This document shows, in pieces, positions 1 to 9,784 of a stretch of 64,000 nt of DNA. The position numbers and the translations under genes were made by a program. Source of the DNA: DAOUEO01 sp963763495 (GTDB lineage: Bacteria; Chloroflexota; Dehalococcoidia; DSTF01; JALHUB01); the NCBI GenBank assembly GCA_963763495.1, contig CAVXOY010000009.1, positions 1 to 64,000 of the forward strand. Reading direction: 5' to 3'. Positions within the stretch are counted from its first letter, which is position 1; every line of letters begins with the position of its first letter. The notes beneath the pieces were generated by a model. It was not told the DNA's origin, made no database searches, and saw only the letters and a list, made by a program, of their open reading frames with translations.

Positions 1-88
1 CAAAAGCTGTTGTTCTGGGCTGTCGTTCTTGGGAGCGGTGGCGGTCTTCATCGGTTCTGTGGTTGCCGTTCGCAACCTGATCGCCTAG
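1..88 (+). CDS. sdhC: C-terminal end of a membrane protein, probably succinate dehydrogenase cytochrome b subunit (partial)
   Basis: Only about the last 28 residues are inside the window, read in frame 2 up to a TAG at 86-88. They are mostly hydrophobic (FLGAVAVFIGSVVAVRNLIA), as expected for a final transmembrane helix. The gene ends about 40 bases before an SDH membrane-anchor gene on the same strand, so it is probably the cytochrome b556 (SdhC) subunit of succinate:quinone oxidoreductase. The identification rests on context, because too little sequence is left to show family motifs. Confidence 0.45.
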   Translation, partial: KSCCSGLSFLGAVAVFIGSVVAVRNLIA

Positions 89-130
89 CGGGAGACGGTG
101 GTGGCGCGCTTGGAGACGGAGTAGGCGACC

Positions 131-513
131 GTGGGATCGATTAGAGAGTCCGTCGACTACAGCTTCTGGCCTTGGCTCCTTCAGCGGGTGTCGGCGCTGG
201 GGCTGATAGTCCTGTTGCCGCTGCACATCGTCATCGGCCACCTGATTAACATCGTCGAGGTGGAGAAGGGGGTCCTTCCTGGACTCGTCGTCTTCTCTAA
301 CGTGGCCGAGCGGTGGAGCAGCCTGCCTACTGGGTAATCGACCTGCTGCTGCTCTTCTTCGCGCTCTACCACGGTTTGAACGGGGTGCGCAACGTCCTCT
401 TGGACTATGGATTGCGGGGCGCCGGTGAGAGGGTCGCGACGACGGGTCTGTCGCTGATAGGGGTCGCCGCTTTCGCCTACGGCGTTCTCGCGCTCGCCGC
501 CTTCATCGATTGA
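131..513 (+). CDS. sdhD: Succinate dehydrogenase membrane anchor subunit (SdhD), one frameshift
   Basis: This is a small integral membrane subunit that anchors the succinate dehydrogenase catalytic subunits and helps bind heme and quinone. The first half (from a GTG at 131) reads in frame 2 and contains WPWLLQRVSALGLIVLLPLH followed by HIVIGHLINI. The second half reads in frame 1 from about 313 and contains the family signature YHGLNGVRNVLLDYG with the heme-ligand histidine, then a last hydrophobic helix. The two halves overlap at 313-337, so a one-base indel lies there. The joined product of about 127 residues and three helices has the normal size. It follows the putative sdhC closely and is the last gene of this operon before convergent fumarase genes. 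Confidence 0.75.
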
Positions 514-540
514 TTTGCGGCCGTCGGTGTGAGAAGTTCT

Positions 541-1155
541 CTATGCGCCGCCGCCGTTCGACGCCTCAGCCCTCTCTCCGACCGGAATGTAGCTGCCTAA
601 TGCCTCCCGCTTCTGATAGCGTGCCTTCCCTTGCTCCAGGAGGTCATTGCCGTACATGTCGTTGGCAACGATGACCGGAAAGTCCTCCACCTCCAGACGG
701 CGGATGGCCTCCGTCCCCAGGTCCGCGTAGGCGACGGCCTCGCCTTCCTGATGCGCTTGGACAGCAGGGCTCCGGTTCCGCCCACGGCCAGGAAGTACAC
801 CCCGCTGTGCTGCTTGAGGGCATCCTTGACCGCCGGTTGCGCCCCCCTTTGCCGATCGTCGCCTTCAGGCCGCGCTCCATCAGGCGGGGAGTATAAGGAT
901 TGAGCCGCATCGACGTGGTTGGTCCGGCGGCGCCGATCACCCTGCCCGGGTCGCGCCGGCGTCGGCCCGACGTAGTAGATGACCGCACCCTTTATGTCGA
1001 TTGGCAGCGGCTCGCCTCTGTCCATGGCCTCAATCAAGCGCTTGTGGGCAGCGTCGCGGGCCGCGTAGATCACGCCCGTCAGCCGCACGGTGGTCTCCCG
1101 CGTGCAGCCCCGCGATTGTCTCGTCATTCAGTGGTAGCTTGACCTCTTTGCTCAT
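541..1155 (-). CDS. fumB: Class I fumarate hydratase (tartrate dehydratase-like) beta subunit, several frameshifts
   Basis: This is the beta (C-terminal) half of a two-subunit iron-sulfur fumarase, which converts fumarate to malate in the TCA cycle. The frame from ATG at 1155 begins MSKEVKLPLNDETIAGLHAG. After a shift it continues with VRLTGVIYAARDAAHKRL and GAVIYYVGPTPARPG, then in another frame GAAGPTTSMRLNPYTP and LKATIGKGG, then SGVYFLAVGGTGALLSKRI. The final frame ends in DFPVIVANDMYGNDL and stops at 541. All blocks are collinear with family members, so at least three indels interrupt an otherwise complete gene of about 204 residues. It lies 25 bases downstream of the alpha subunit gene. 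Tartrate dehydratase is the alternative, but the aconitase neighbour favours fumarase. Confidence 0.8.
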
Positions 1156-1179
1156 TGAGATGTCCTGGGCGACGCTCTC

Positions 1180-2024
1180 CTACAGCTCTGCCGACTTCAC
1201 CCGGGCGCTGTGACACTGCATGTTCACCGCGACGGGAAGCGCCGTGATGTGTGTGGGAAAGCTCTCCACGTGTACTGCCAGCGCGGGGTCGTCTCCCCGA
1301 CGGCTTGCGGGCCCAATCCCAGCGCGTTCACCTTCGCCAGCAGTTCGCGCTTCAGGTCTTGCCACCTCCGGGTCCGGCTCGGCTCACCCACTCTGCGTGT
1401 CAGCGCCCTCTTGGCGAGCGACATGCAGTGCTCTGCCGACCCGCCGATACCGACCCCGAGGATGAGCGGTGGGCAGGGATTGCCGCTTGCTTCCTCGACG
1501 GCCCGCAGCACGAAATCGACTACCCCGTCGCGGCCTTGTCCCGGCAGGAGGATCGTCATCCGGCTCATGTTCTCGCAGCCGCCGCCCTTGGGTAGCACCG
1601 TTATCTTCAATCCGTCGCCGGGGACGAGGTCTAGGTGTATGACCGCGGGGGTGTTGTCGCCGGTGTTCTTACGGGCGGAGAATGGCCGCTCCACCATCGA
1701 CTTGCGCAGGAAGCCCTCATTGTACCCTTTGGCGACCCCCCTGTTTATCGCCTCCGTCAGGCTCCCGCCCGCGATGTGCACCTCCTGCCCCAATTCCACG
1801 AAGACAACCGACGTGCCCGTATCTTGGCAGAGCGGGATCATCTCCTCCCGCGCCGTCTTCGCGTTCTCCAGTATCTCCTCCAGTATCTGGCGGCCCAGAG
1901 GCGACTCCTCGCTGTCGCGGGCGCGTTCCAGCGCCGCTACCACGTCCTCGGGCAGATTATGGGCAGCGTCGATGAACAGCTCGGCGACCTTCTCGCTTAT
2001 CTGGTCGACACGGATCTCTCTCAT
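1180..2024 (-). CDS. fumA: Class I fumarate hydratase alpha subunit, frameshift near C-terminus
   Basis: This is the alpha half of the two-subunit class I fumarase and carries the iron-sulfur ligands. Visible motifs are EMIPLCQDTGTSVVFVE (first cysteine), INRGVAKGYNEGFLRKS, the KGGGCENMSRM loop (second cysteine) and GVGIGGSAEHCMSLAKRAL (third cysteine), in the usual order. The main frame runs from ATG at 2024. Near 1290 it jumps to a frame ending HVESFPTHITALPVAVNMQC and stops at 1180, giving a normal length of about 280 residues. It sits between acnA (upstream, same strand) and the beta subunit (25 bases downstream), which suggests an acnA-fumA-fumB operon. Confidence 0.88.
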
Positions 2025-2167
2025 AGCGATTGTTGCCGGTTCTTCCCCAACCTACTATCGTGTTCGTTTCACGGGCGCCGGCTCGGCAAGGGAGAGCCGC
2101 GTCGACTGCAAGCCAGCACCGTCTTCCTTGCCCGACCGTGGTCCCGCAAGCGACTTATCGATGAGTT

Positions 2168-4101
2168 CTACCCCCGCGCTGCCTTTACATAATTCAGCGA
2201 CCCGCCCGCCAGCAGCATCTCCACCTGGCGAGGGGACAGGTTGTGTCGGGCCATGAACTCGCTGCCGCGCGTGAGATTCCGAACGCGGACCGTCGCGCCC
2301 TGCCGGATCGCCTCCCGCACGTTCGCGATCTCCAGCTCGTCGCCCTGGCTCGACCCGGTCGTAGTCGCCCTCGTTATCGAAGAGCAGGGGCAGGATGCCG
2401 AAGTTCACCAGATTCGTCGCGTGGATGCGGGCGAACGACTTCGCGAGCACAGCCCGCAGCCCCAGATACATCGGGGCCAGCGCCGCGTGCTCGCGACTCG
2501 ACCCCTGCCCGTAGTTGGCGCCGCCCACGACGATTGAGCTGCCGGCCTCCCGCGCCCGCTTTGCGAACTCGTGGTCGACCCGCTCGAATACGTGCTCCGC
2601 CATCGCCGGGATATTCGACCGCAGGGGCAAGAGCTTCGCCCCCGCCGGCATGATGTCGTCTGTCGTGATGTTATCGCCGACCTTCAGCACCACCGGCGCT
2701 CTTATCGACTCCGCCGGCGGCTCTGCGAGAGGCAGCGGCTTGATATTCGGGCCGCGTATCACTTGCACATCGTCGCCCTTCTCCGGCGGCGCGATGATCA
2801 TCCCGTCGTCCACCCAGAACTCCGCCGGCAGCGTTACCCGCGGCGCCTCGCCTAAGGTCTCGCGGGTCCGTGATCGCTCCCTTGCAACGCCGTTGCTGCT
2901 GCCACCTGCGGACTGCACAGATACACCCGGTCGCCCACCGTGCCGCTGCGTCCCGGGAAATTGCGATTGAACGTCCGCATCGACGCCGTGCCCGACGCCG
3001 GTGCCTGTCCCATCCCGATGCAGGGCCCGCAGGACGACTCCAGGATGCGGAACCCGGCGGCGATCAGGTCGGCCAGGCCGCCGTCCCTATCGATCGTCAG
3101 CAGCGCCTGCCGCGAGCCGGGGTTTATCGCCGCGCTCACGCTGGGGTGCACCATCTTGCCCTTGGCGATTGCCGCCACCGTCATCAAGTCGGCGTAGGAC
3201 GAATTCGTGCAGCTTCCAATCGCCACCTGCGCCACCTCCGTCCCCGCGACCTCCCGGTACCGGCACCACCTTGTCCGGGCTCGACGGCAGCGCGATCAGC
3301 GGCTCCAGCTTGCTCAGGTCGATCTCGATGACCTCGTCGTATTCCGCGTCGACGTCCGCGGCCAGTGGCGTCCACGCATGCCTCGCGCTTCTGCGCCCGC
3401 AGATACTCCCGCGTCCGCTCGTCGCTGGGGAAGAGCGAGCTTGTCGCTCCCAGCTCCGCGCCCATGTTCGTGATCGTCGCCCGCTCCGGCACGGAGAGCG
3501 TCGCCGCTCCCTCGCCGCCGTACTCGAAGATGCGGCCCACGCCGCCCTTCACCGTCAGACGCCGCAGCATCTCCAGTATGATGTCCTTCGCTGCCACCCA
3601 GGCCGGCAGCCGTCCCGTCAGGTTCACCCGCACCACCTGCGGCATCGTCAGATAGAACGGCTCGCCCGCCATCGCCAGCGCCACGTCCAGCCCGCCCGCG
3701 CCCATCGCCAGCATGCCCGCGCCGCCGCCCGTCGGTGTGTGGCTGTCCGAGCCTATGAGCGTCTGCCCGGGGGCGCTGAACCGCTCCAGGTGCACCTGAT
3801 GGCATATCCCGTTCCCCGGCCGCGAGAAATAGATGCCGTACTTGGCGGCGATGCTCTGCAGGAAGCGGTGGTCGTCCGCGTTCTCGAACCCCGCCTGCAG
3901 CATGTTGTGGTCGACGTAGCTGACCGAGAGCTTCGTCCGGACGCGGGGGATGCCCATCGCCTCGAACTGCAGGTACGCCATCGTCCCCGTCGCGTCCTGC
4001 GTCAGCGTCTGGTCGATGCGCAGCCCGATCTCGCTGCCCGCCTTCGCCTCTCCGGCGACCAGGTGCTCATCGATGATCTTGCGCGCCAGGCTTTTCCCCA
4101 T
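2168..4101 (-). CDS. acnA: Aconitate hydratase, at least two frameshifts
   Basis: This [4Fe-4S] enzyme of the TCA cycle interconverts citrate and isocitrate. The N-terminal part (4101 to about 3290) shows DQTLTQDATGTMAYLQFEAM, VDHNMLQAGFENADDH, GNGICHQVHLERF and GSDSHTPTGGGAGML. The middle frame (about 3235-2880) has VAIGSCTNSSYADL and ESSCGPCIGMGQAP, which hold the cluster cysteines, plus RNFPGRSGT. The last frame (about 2900-2168) has the swivelling-domain motifs KVGDNITTDDIMPAG and GGANYGQGSSREHAAL and ends LLAGGSLNYVKAARG. Total length of about 644 residues fits the shorter aconitase type rather than the roughly 900-residue AcnA. The span is not a multiple of three, consistent with the indels. 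Confidence 0.92.
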
Positions 4102-4689
4102 GTACCGACCTCTAGCTCAGTGATAAGTCCTCTCAACCCGATTATATAGCCCGCACCGCCTTAGCCCAATCCGCCATTGCCCCTCCGGTAGGGTCATATC
4201 GCCCGCCATCTCCCACGATCCCCGTAGGGGACGGGCCCTCCGTTGGGTGCCCGACAGCGCCAAGGAGTTCGTCGGGCTCTAACGCGCAAGTGGTACGCCA
4301 GGACAAGGACCGCCGTCCGTGCCCGCGGTACCGAACGCCATCGAGTCGCGCCTAGGGGCCAAGACGTATCCAAATGTGGGCACAGGGTTGTCTCCGCGTA
4401 GCAGTGCGAGGCCATACCTGTTGGCTTGCCTAGCTTGGAGACGGTGGGGGAGCCTATGGCTTCTTCGAGGGTCGAAGCGTCCCCTTGGAATTCTGGAGTG
4501 ACAGATTGCGGCCTGTTGCTATCATTTGATGCAGGTGCTCCGCGAGTTGCGCGGATTCATCCAACTCCTGTTGCTCTTCCAGTCCGGGCGCTTCTTCCCG
4601 CCAACGGTGGATTCGTGGGCGGGGCCAGCTATCCCGCCGGTAGCCAGAGCCTATCGCGTGTGTCGATCCGTGTCCACACGAGCCGTCCG
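4102..4689. other. Non-coding or decayed spacer downstream of gene remnants
   Basis: I see no gene with family motifs here. On the minus strand a short open stretch around 4480-4640 reads HRWREEAPGLEEQQELDESA, an acidic, coding-like segment without a start. It could be the far 3' end of the decayed gene next to it. No inverted repeats or transposase motifs were noticed. Confidence 0.4.
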
Positions 4690-5395
4690 AATCACTTAGT
4701 CGGTTGCGGTCGGGGAGTCGAATGGCGCCAGTCCTCTCCTCCGCCAGCCAAAAGATGCAAGACCTCGTGCCAGGTGATGAAACCCATGAATGTCGCGTCA
4801 GCCAGATTCATACCGCTTCCAGCGCACACACAACCAAAGGCAGCATTCGCGTCGTTGGCTTCTTCAGGATCGCACCTTTGGCGTCAAACTGGAATCAGAC
4901 GTGCATCGTTTTATGACCAGCGCATAGCCAGCAGGGTGTGGCTGATTGAGCGCTCTCTGCAGCCGCAGGCATCGCCCCACGATCGAGCGCGATCCTCCGC
5001 GCTGGTTGGATAGCTGTACAGTTGGTCGACCCAGAAGGCAATACGACCGTCAACGCATCCGCTCCGCAACGCACCATTCGGTCGAACTCGCTGGTTACGA
5101 TGCCGGCTGCAGAATGCGCTGTCGGAAAGTGCCACCGGACTGACGTGGCCGCAGCGCTCCAATTGTCGCCGTGTTAGCCTATTCTCTCCCCACACCCTCT
5201 TCACCTTGCCGTTATCCGCTGTCGCCACCCGAACGGTCCCGAAACGGCCACGAGATGACGTTCATCGATGCCTCGATCTTCTGGCGATTTTGGCGAATCG
5301 TCCTTTGCCTAGCGTTCCTAGGGTCGCAGCACTATCGGCACCAATCACTACGCCGCTGTCGCACAGCACACCGACCAAGAGGTCAAAGCTACTTT
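4690..5395 (-). pseudogene. Decayed Ntn-hydrolase (20S proteasome-like) family gene
   Basis: Reading the minus strand from about 5392 gives FDLLVGVLCDSGVVIGADSA followed by ATLGT, which matches the start of bacterial proteasome-like Ntn-hydrolases (hydrophobic strand, DGVV-type turn, ADSxAT). After a shift, at about 5254-5206, comes HLVAVSGPFGWRQRI, matching the next conserved block of such proteins. Further on, LYSYPTSAED is recognisable at about 5015. Between the blocks there are in-frame stops and several shifts in every frame, and no start codon with a ribosome site is visible. I therefore call a remnant, not a live gene. The family assignment is from memory of the motif pattern and is moderate at best. 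Confidence 0.45.
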
Positions 5396-5997
5396 ATCCT
5401 GGAACACGCTATTCTTTCGCTGATCGGGAGTACTTGTAGACTGGTTCTTGGACGAGTTTCTCGAAAGGATAAGCTCGTGCCCGTCAACTACCGTTTGGAG
5501 GTAGTCCGTGTGCGTCTTTGTTGGGGCTTTGTTCTAATGGCAGCCGCCGCTCCAATCCCTTCGGGGTTGCAGCAAGATCCACCCGATGAGCGTCCGGTGC
5601 TCCCGCTCGATGCAGACAAGCCCTTCGTTGAGCGAGGGCAGCGGCGTCTTCATATATGCTTTTGCTGAAGGGGCAAGTGATAGGGAATGAACTCGTGGAG
5701 AGTCCAATACCAGCCGGCCCAACTTCGCGGGGCAGTTTGTTTGCCAGGACAAACAAGCTCTTCTGAAGCTGAACAGGGGATGATGGGTTCCTCCTGCGCA
5801 GCTCAATCCCCAAGAGAGTCCAGTCCTTCCTCGCATGGTGGTCACAAGCACCTCCCTCCTTTCTCTGCAGATTATCAGCACTCGCACTTAATCCGCCGTG
5901 TCTACCCTAATGATGGCACCATCGACCTGCGGCAAGAAGGAGTGCCGGGTGAGCCGTTCAGCCCGCGGTACCGAATAGCCTCGGCTGCTTCACGCGG
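5396..5997. other. Spacer upstream of glyS 3' end, no recognisable gene
   Basis: About 600 bases between the decayed Ntn-hydrolase and the 3' end of glyS. Open frames exist on both strands (for example minus strand about 5484-5813), but none shows a family motif, a plausible ribosome site or protein-like composition. I see no insertion-sequence ends or direct repeats. Confidence 0.4.
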
Positions 5998-7341
5998 CTA
6001 GCAGGGCGGCAGCTTCTCCCGCAGCGCCTCCACCAACCCGGCGATGGGCACCCGCACCTGGTCCATGCTGTCCCGCTCCCGGATCGTCACCGCCTCGTCC
6101 TCCAGCGTATCGAAGTCCACCGTCACGCAGTACGGCGTCCCGATCTCGTCCTGCCGACGGTACCGCCGCCCGATGCTCTGAGCGTCGTCATACTGCGTCA
6201 TGAAGTGGGGACGCAGCAGCGCCCACACCTCCCGCGCCTTCGGCACCAGCCTCTCGTTCCGGCTCAGAGGCAGCACCGTCGCCTTCACCGGCGCCAGCGA
6301 CGGGTGCAGCCGCAGCAGCACCCGCTTCTCGCCTCGAACCTCCTCCTGCCGGTACGCGTCGACGATGAACGCCAGCAGCGGCCGGTCCACCCCCGCCGAC
6401 GGCTCGATGATGTACGGCGTGATATGCTCACCCGCCTCCTCGTCGAAGTACGTCAGGTTCACGCCGCTCGCCTCGCTGTGCTGTCGCAGGTCGAAGTCCG
6501 TGCGGTTCGCAATGCCCTCCAGCTCCATCCAGCCCATCGGGAACTGGTACTCCACGTCCGAACAGGCGGCGGCGTAGTGCGCCAGGTCCTCCTTCGCATG
6601 GGCGAACAGCCGCAGATTCTCCGGCCGGATCCCCAGGTCGACGTACCAGCGCAGCCGCTCCTCCATCCAGTACTGATGCCAGCGCTCCGCCTCCTGCGGC
6701 CGCACGAAGTACTCGATCTCCATCTGCTCGAACTCCCGCGTCCGGAAGATGAAGTGCCTCGGCGTGACCTCGTTGCGGAAAGACTTCCCGATCTGCGCCA
6801 TCCCGAACGGCAGCTTTCGACGCGTCGCCGCCAGCACGTTCGCGAAGTTCACGAACATCCCCTGTGCCGTCTCCGGCCGCAGATAGACCGTGCTCGCCTC
6901 GTTCTCCACCGGCCCGGCGAACGTCTTGAACAGCAGGTTGAACATCCGAGGCTCCGTGAGCTGCCCCTTGGCGCCGCAGTTGGGGCACACATCCCCCTCG
7001 ATCTCGTCGGCCCGGAAGCGCGCCTGACAGCTCCGGCAGTCCACCATCGGGTCCGCGAACGTCGCCACATGCCCGCTCGCCACCCAGACCTGCGGGTGCA
7101 TCAGGATAGACGTGTCCATGCCCACCATGTCGTCGCGTCCCTGCACCACCGACTTCCACCACGCTCGCTTGATGTTGTTCTTCAGTTCCACGCCCAAAGG
7201 GCCGTAGTCCCAGGCGCCGGCCATTCCGCCGTAGATCTCGCTGCTCTGGAATATGAAGCCCCGCCGCTTGCACAGCGAGACTATCTCTTCCATGTCTGGT
7301 CTGCTCTCTTGGTTGGATTCCGTCACTCTCAACCTCTCCAT
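5998..7341 (-). CDS. glyS: Glycine--tRNA ligase (dimeric type)
   Basis: This class II aminoacyl-tRNA synthetase attaches glycine to tRNA-Gly in the cytoplasm. The 447-residue frame is intact and covers the whole single-chain, alpha2-type enzyme. It shows KRRGFIFQSSEIYGGMAGAW and DYGPLGVELKNNIKRAWW at the N-terminus, a zinc-ribbon-like CRSCQ...CPNCG insert around residues 100-125, motif 2 (RNEVTPRHFIFRTREFEQME), RPETAQGMFVNF, and motif 3 (EPSAGVDRPLLAFIVDAY), followed by the anticodon-binding domain. The start at 7341 adds 16 residues before MEEIVSLCKRRGF. The ATG at 7293 fits the family start better. It has no close operon partner. Confidence 0.95.
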   Translation of the reverse strand: MERLRVTESNQESRPDMEEIVSLCKRRGFIFQSSEIYGGMAGAWDYGPLGVELKNNIKRAWWKSVVQGRDDMVGMDTSILMHPQVWVASGHVATFADPMVDCRSCQARFRADEIEGDVCPNCGAKGQLTEPRMFNLLFKTFAGPVENEASTVYLRPETAQGMFVNFANVLAATRRKLPFGMAQIGKSFRNEVTPRHFIFRTREFEQMEIEYFVRPQEAERWHQYWMEERLRWYVDLGIRPENLRLFAHAKEDLAHYAAACSDVEYQFPMGWMELEGIANRTDFDLRQHSEASGVNLTYFDEEAGEHITPYIIEPSAGVDRPLLAFIVDAYRQEEVRGEKRVLLRLHPSLAPVKATVLPLSRNERLVPKAREVWALLRPHFMTQYDDAQSIGRRYRRQDEIGTPYCVTVDFDTLEDEAVTIRERDSMDQVRVPIAGLVEALREKLPPC

Positions 7342-7593
7342 CTGTGATTAGGGGCTGTCTGAAAAGTAGCAGTTTTGTCGGGCAAGGTCAAAGAGCGAGG
7401 CGACGCCTTCGGGTGCGAACGCAAGTCCCCTTCTAGCTTGACAGGCGCGGAATCGCCTTGCTACCATCGACGTTAGGAGACATCAGCCTCCAATCGCTAT
7501 CGGCAAACCGGAGATGGCGCGGGCCGGCGACAGCGCAGGATGCCGGTTCCCGTTCGTTGTCAATCGGGAGGTAGGCAGTAGCTCAAGGGGGTG

Positions 7594-7746
7594 ATGGCCA
7601 TGCGGTTTCTCTTTGGTTTCTTCCTCGGCTTTCTCATCGGTGCGACCCTGGCTCTCGCTCTGGCGCCCCAGCCGGGAATCGAGACCCGGGCCAGGGTAAT
7701 CGAGCGGATGCGAGAGCGGACGCACAAGGCCGCTGGCTCCTGTTGA
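7594..7746 (+). CDS. Small single-pass membrane protein, YtxH-like
   Basis: A 50-residue frame begins MAMRFLFGFFLGFLIGATLA and ends with a charged tail (VIERMRERTHKAAGSC). The glycine-spaced hydrophobic helix followed by a basic/acidic amphipathic tail is typical of small YtxH-like membrane proteins. A purine-rich stretch (caagggggtg) precedes the start. The stop overlaps the 5' end of the next open frame, so it is probably co-transcribed with the c-di-AMP receptor. Function is unknown. Confidence 0.55.
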   Translation: MAMRFLFGFFLGFLIGATLALALAPQPGIETRARVIERMRERTHKAAGSC

Positions 7747-7808
7747 CGAGGCGGCGGAAGGATTCGACTAGGCGCCTCGCAGGGAAGCGTAGCGAGAAGG
7801 GTGGGCAC

Positions 7809-8153
7809 TTGGCTGAGAACCGGCTGAAGCTGGTCGTGATGATCGTTTCTGATGTTGACGCCGACCGGCTAGTGAAGCGATTGGTGGAGCGGGGTTATCC
7901 GGCCACCAAGCTCGGCGGCACCGGTGGATTCCTCCGTCGCGGTACGATCACCATACTCTCCGGCATCGAAGCGCCCGAGGTTGAGCCCTTGATCGCGATC
8001 GTTCGGGCGGAGTGCCACGCTCGCAGCGAGTATGTCCCCGTCCAGACGCTGCCCTTCTTCGGCGAGGGCGCGGCGTTCACCGAGCCCGTGGAGGTGCGGG
8101 TCGGCGGCGCGATTCTCTTCGTGCTGGATGTGGAGCGCTTTGAGAAGACCTAG
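7809..8153 (+). CDS. Cyclic-di-AMP receptor, DarA/PstA-like (P-II-like fold, DUF970)
   Basis: This is a small P-II-like protein of the family that binds cyclic di-AMP. The conserved core is KLVVMIVSDVDADRLVKRL, then GYPATKLGGTGGFLRRGTIT with the nucleotide-binding TKLxxTGGFLRxGNxT-type signature, and near the end a FGEGAAFTEPVEVRVGGAIL block. Family length is about 109 residues. The frame is open from 7743, but the added N-terminus (MTRRRKDSTRRLAG) is very basic and atypical, so I place the start at the TTG at 7809. The diadenylate cyclase gene lies at 41.5 kb in this window, so ligand and receptor occur in the same genome. Confidence 0.8.
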   Translation: MAENRLKLVVMIVSDVDADRLVKRLVERGYPATKLGGTGGFLRRGTITILSGIEAPEVEPLIAIVRAECHARSEYVPVQTLPFFGEGAAFTEPVEVRVGGAILFVLDVERFEKT

Positions 8154-8159
8154 CGCCCG

Positions 8160-9534
8160 CTAGACGATGGAGCAGAGTACCTGCACGAGATGCGGGTCAA
8201 GCTGAGTGTTGGCGGCCCCTTTGAGTACCTTCAGCGTATCTCTCGCGCTCAGAGCAGGCCGATAGGGCCTCTCCGAGGTGAGTGCTACGTACACGTTGGC
8301 TACGGCTATGATCCGCGATTCGAGAGGTATGAGGTCGGCCGTTAGCATCTCTGGGTAGCCCTTCCCATCAGGCCTCTCGTGGTGTGCCCCAATCCAGAGT
8401 GCCACCTCCTCAAAGCCTCGAAGACCCTCTAGAATGAGACGAGAGTAGCTGGGATGCCGCTGCAGGATTTGCATCTCGGTAAGCGTGAGTAGGTCCTGCT
8501 TGCCCATGATGCGGGCGGGCACTCCGAGTTGTCCGATGTCGTGGAGTAGCGCGGCCAGACGGATGAGCGTTACATGATCGGGCGGAAAGCCCACTGCTTC
8601 CGCGAGTTGCTGAGCGACCTTTGCCACGCGGGCGGACTTGCCGTTTGTGTATGGGCTTTTGGCGTCAATGACCTCAGCGAAGGCCTGTGCGAGCTGGAGT
8701 ATCCCCTTTCGGCTCGTCCTTCCGTTCTCAGATGGCTTCAACACCAGCAATGAATGAGGTAGGTCTTCCCCAAAGAGCCCCAGCCAAAACCCGTCATCCC
8801 GTCCGAGCGCCTTCATGGGCTCAGCTAGGTGAGGGTCGACAACGGTCTCTGTCAGGCTCTCCAGTTCAGGGAGCAGGTTTCGCCTGGCAGTCAGTGAGTT
8901 GCATTCTTCCGCGATGATTGACTCCGCCCGGTCGGCAAGGCAAAGGATCCTACCTAGGAGTGGGATATCATTCGCAGCCAGACCCTCGGGATAGCCGCTC
9001 CCGTCCCAGTGTTCATGGCTGGCGGCGATCGCTTCTGCCGTCTCGGTTGGACAGACCAAGGGAGCGGGCCTTTTCGCCTCCCCGGGTGCAGTGCTGGTAG
9101 AATGCCGTGATGACGTTTCTTATCTCTGTCGGCGGGCATTCAGCCGCTAGCTCCTCAGGGGATTTGCGGGGTGAGGACGCGAAGAGAGCGTCTTCGTTGA
9201 TGCCTATGAGGTGCGATAGTTCCGCCGATACCAGCGGCACCCCGACATCGTGTAGAAGACCAGCGTAGTAGACCGCAACCTGGTCCTTTTCCGGAAGCTC
9301 AAGGCAGCGGGCCAGACTCATCGCGATGTAGCATACCCGCTGGGCATGTCCCATTGCGCGGCCCTCTGCCAAGTCGAGCCCTTCGCTCAGGGCTGAGATC
9401 GTTTCTGCCGTCCGCGGCGACGGGAGGCGTCTTGCCTCGGATTCAAGTTCTAGTACGGCTGTGTTTCCATGAACGATTGTCTTGTTCGGGGAGAGTCCTT
9501 CCTCACCCGTGGTGGGTGATCGTTTTGATGCCAA
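8160..9534 (-). CDS. Double HD-GYP domain protein (probable cyclic-di-GMP phosphodiesterase), one frameshift
   Basis: The protein holds two HD-GYP-type metal hydrolase domains in tandem. The first (9534 to about 9000) has GHAQRVCYIAMSLA, LLHDVGVPLV and, after a one-base shift near 9055, SHEHWDGSGYPEGLAANDIP. The second (about 8700-8160) has KSARVAKVAQQLAEAVG, LLHDIGQLGVPARI and HHERPDGKGYPEML, a near-perfect HHExxDGxGYP motif. There is no transmembrane segment or receiver domain, so it is a cytoplasmic, about 457-residue enzyme. HD-GYP domains usually cleave cyclic di-GMP. The first copy lacks the second histidine of the HHE motif and may be regulatory. Confidence 0.85.
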
Positions 9535-9784
9535 TGGTTGATCCTCAAGAGGTGATAATAGATACGCATGAGGGCCGCTCCGTAGCCCTAATTCTTCACA
9601 GTTTCCCTAATTCGAATATCGGCAACATATGCGTCGCACCGCAGACCGGACGGTCGGTCGGCAGATTCGTCTGAGCGATGTTCACGTGCCTCTGCCCAAA
9701 CGGTTTCTCTTCGTGGCGCTTTCCTGTTGGGAAGCCTTGCTTGCACCGGTAGGGCTAGGCAGAATAGTGGAGAGGGGGTGCTAG

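Noticed and set aside
6205..7347. Plus-strand 380-residue open frame over glyS
   Set aside because: Arg/His/Pro-rich and antisense to an intact glycyl-tRNA synthetase. No ribosome site.
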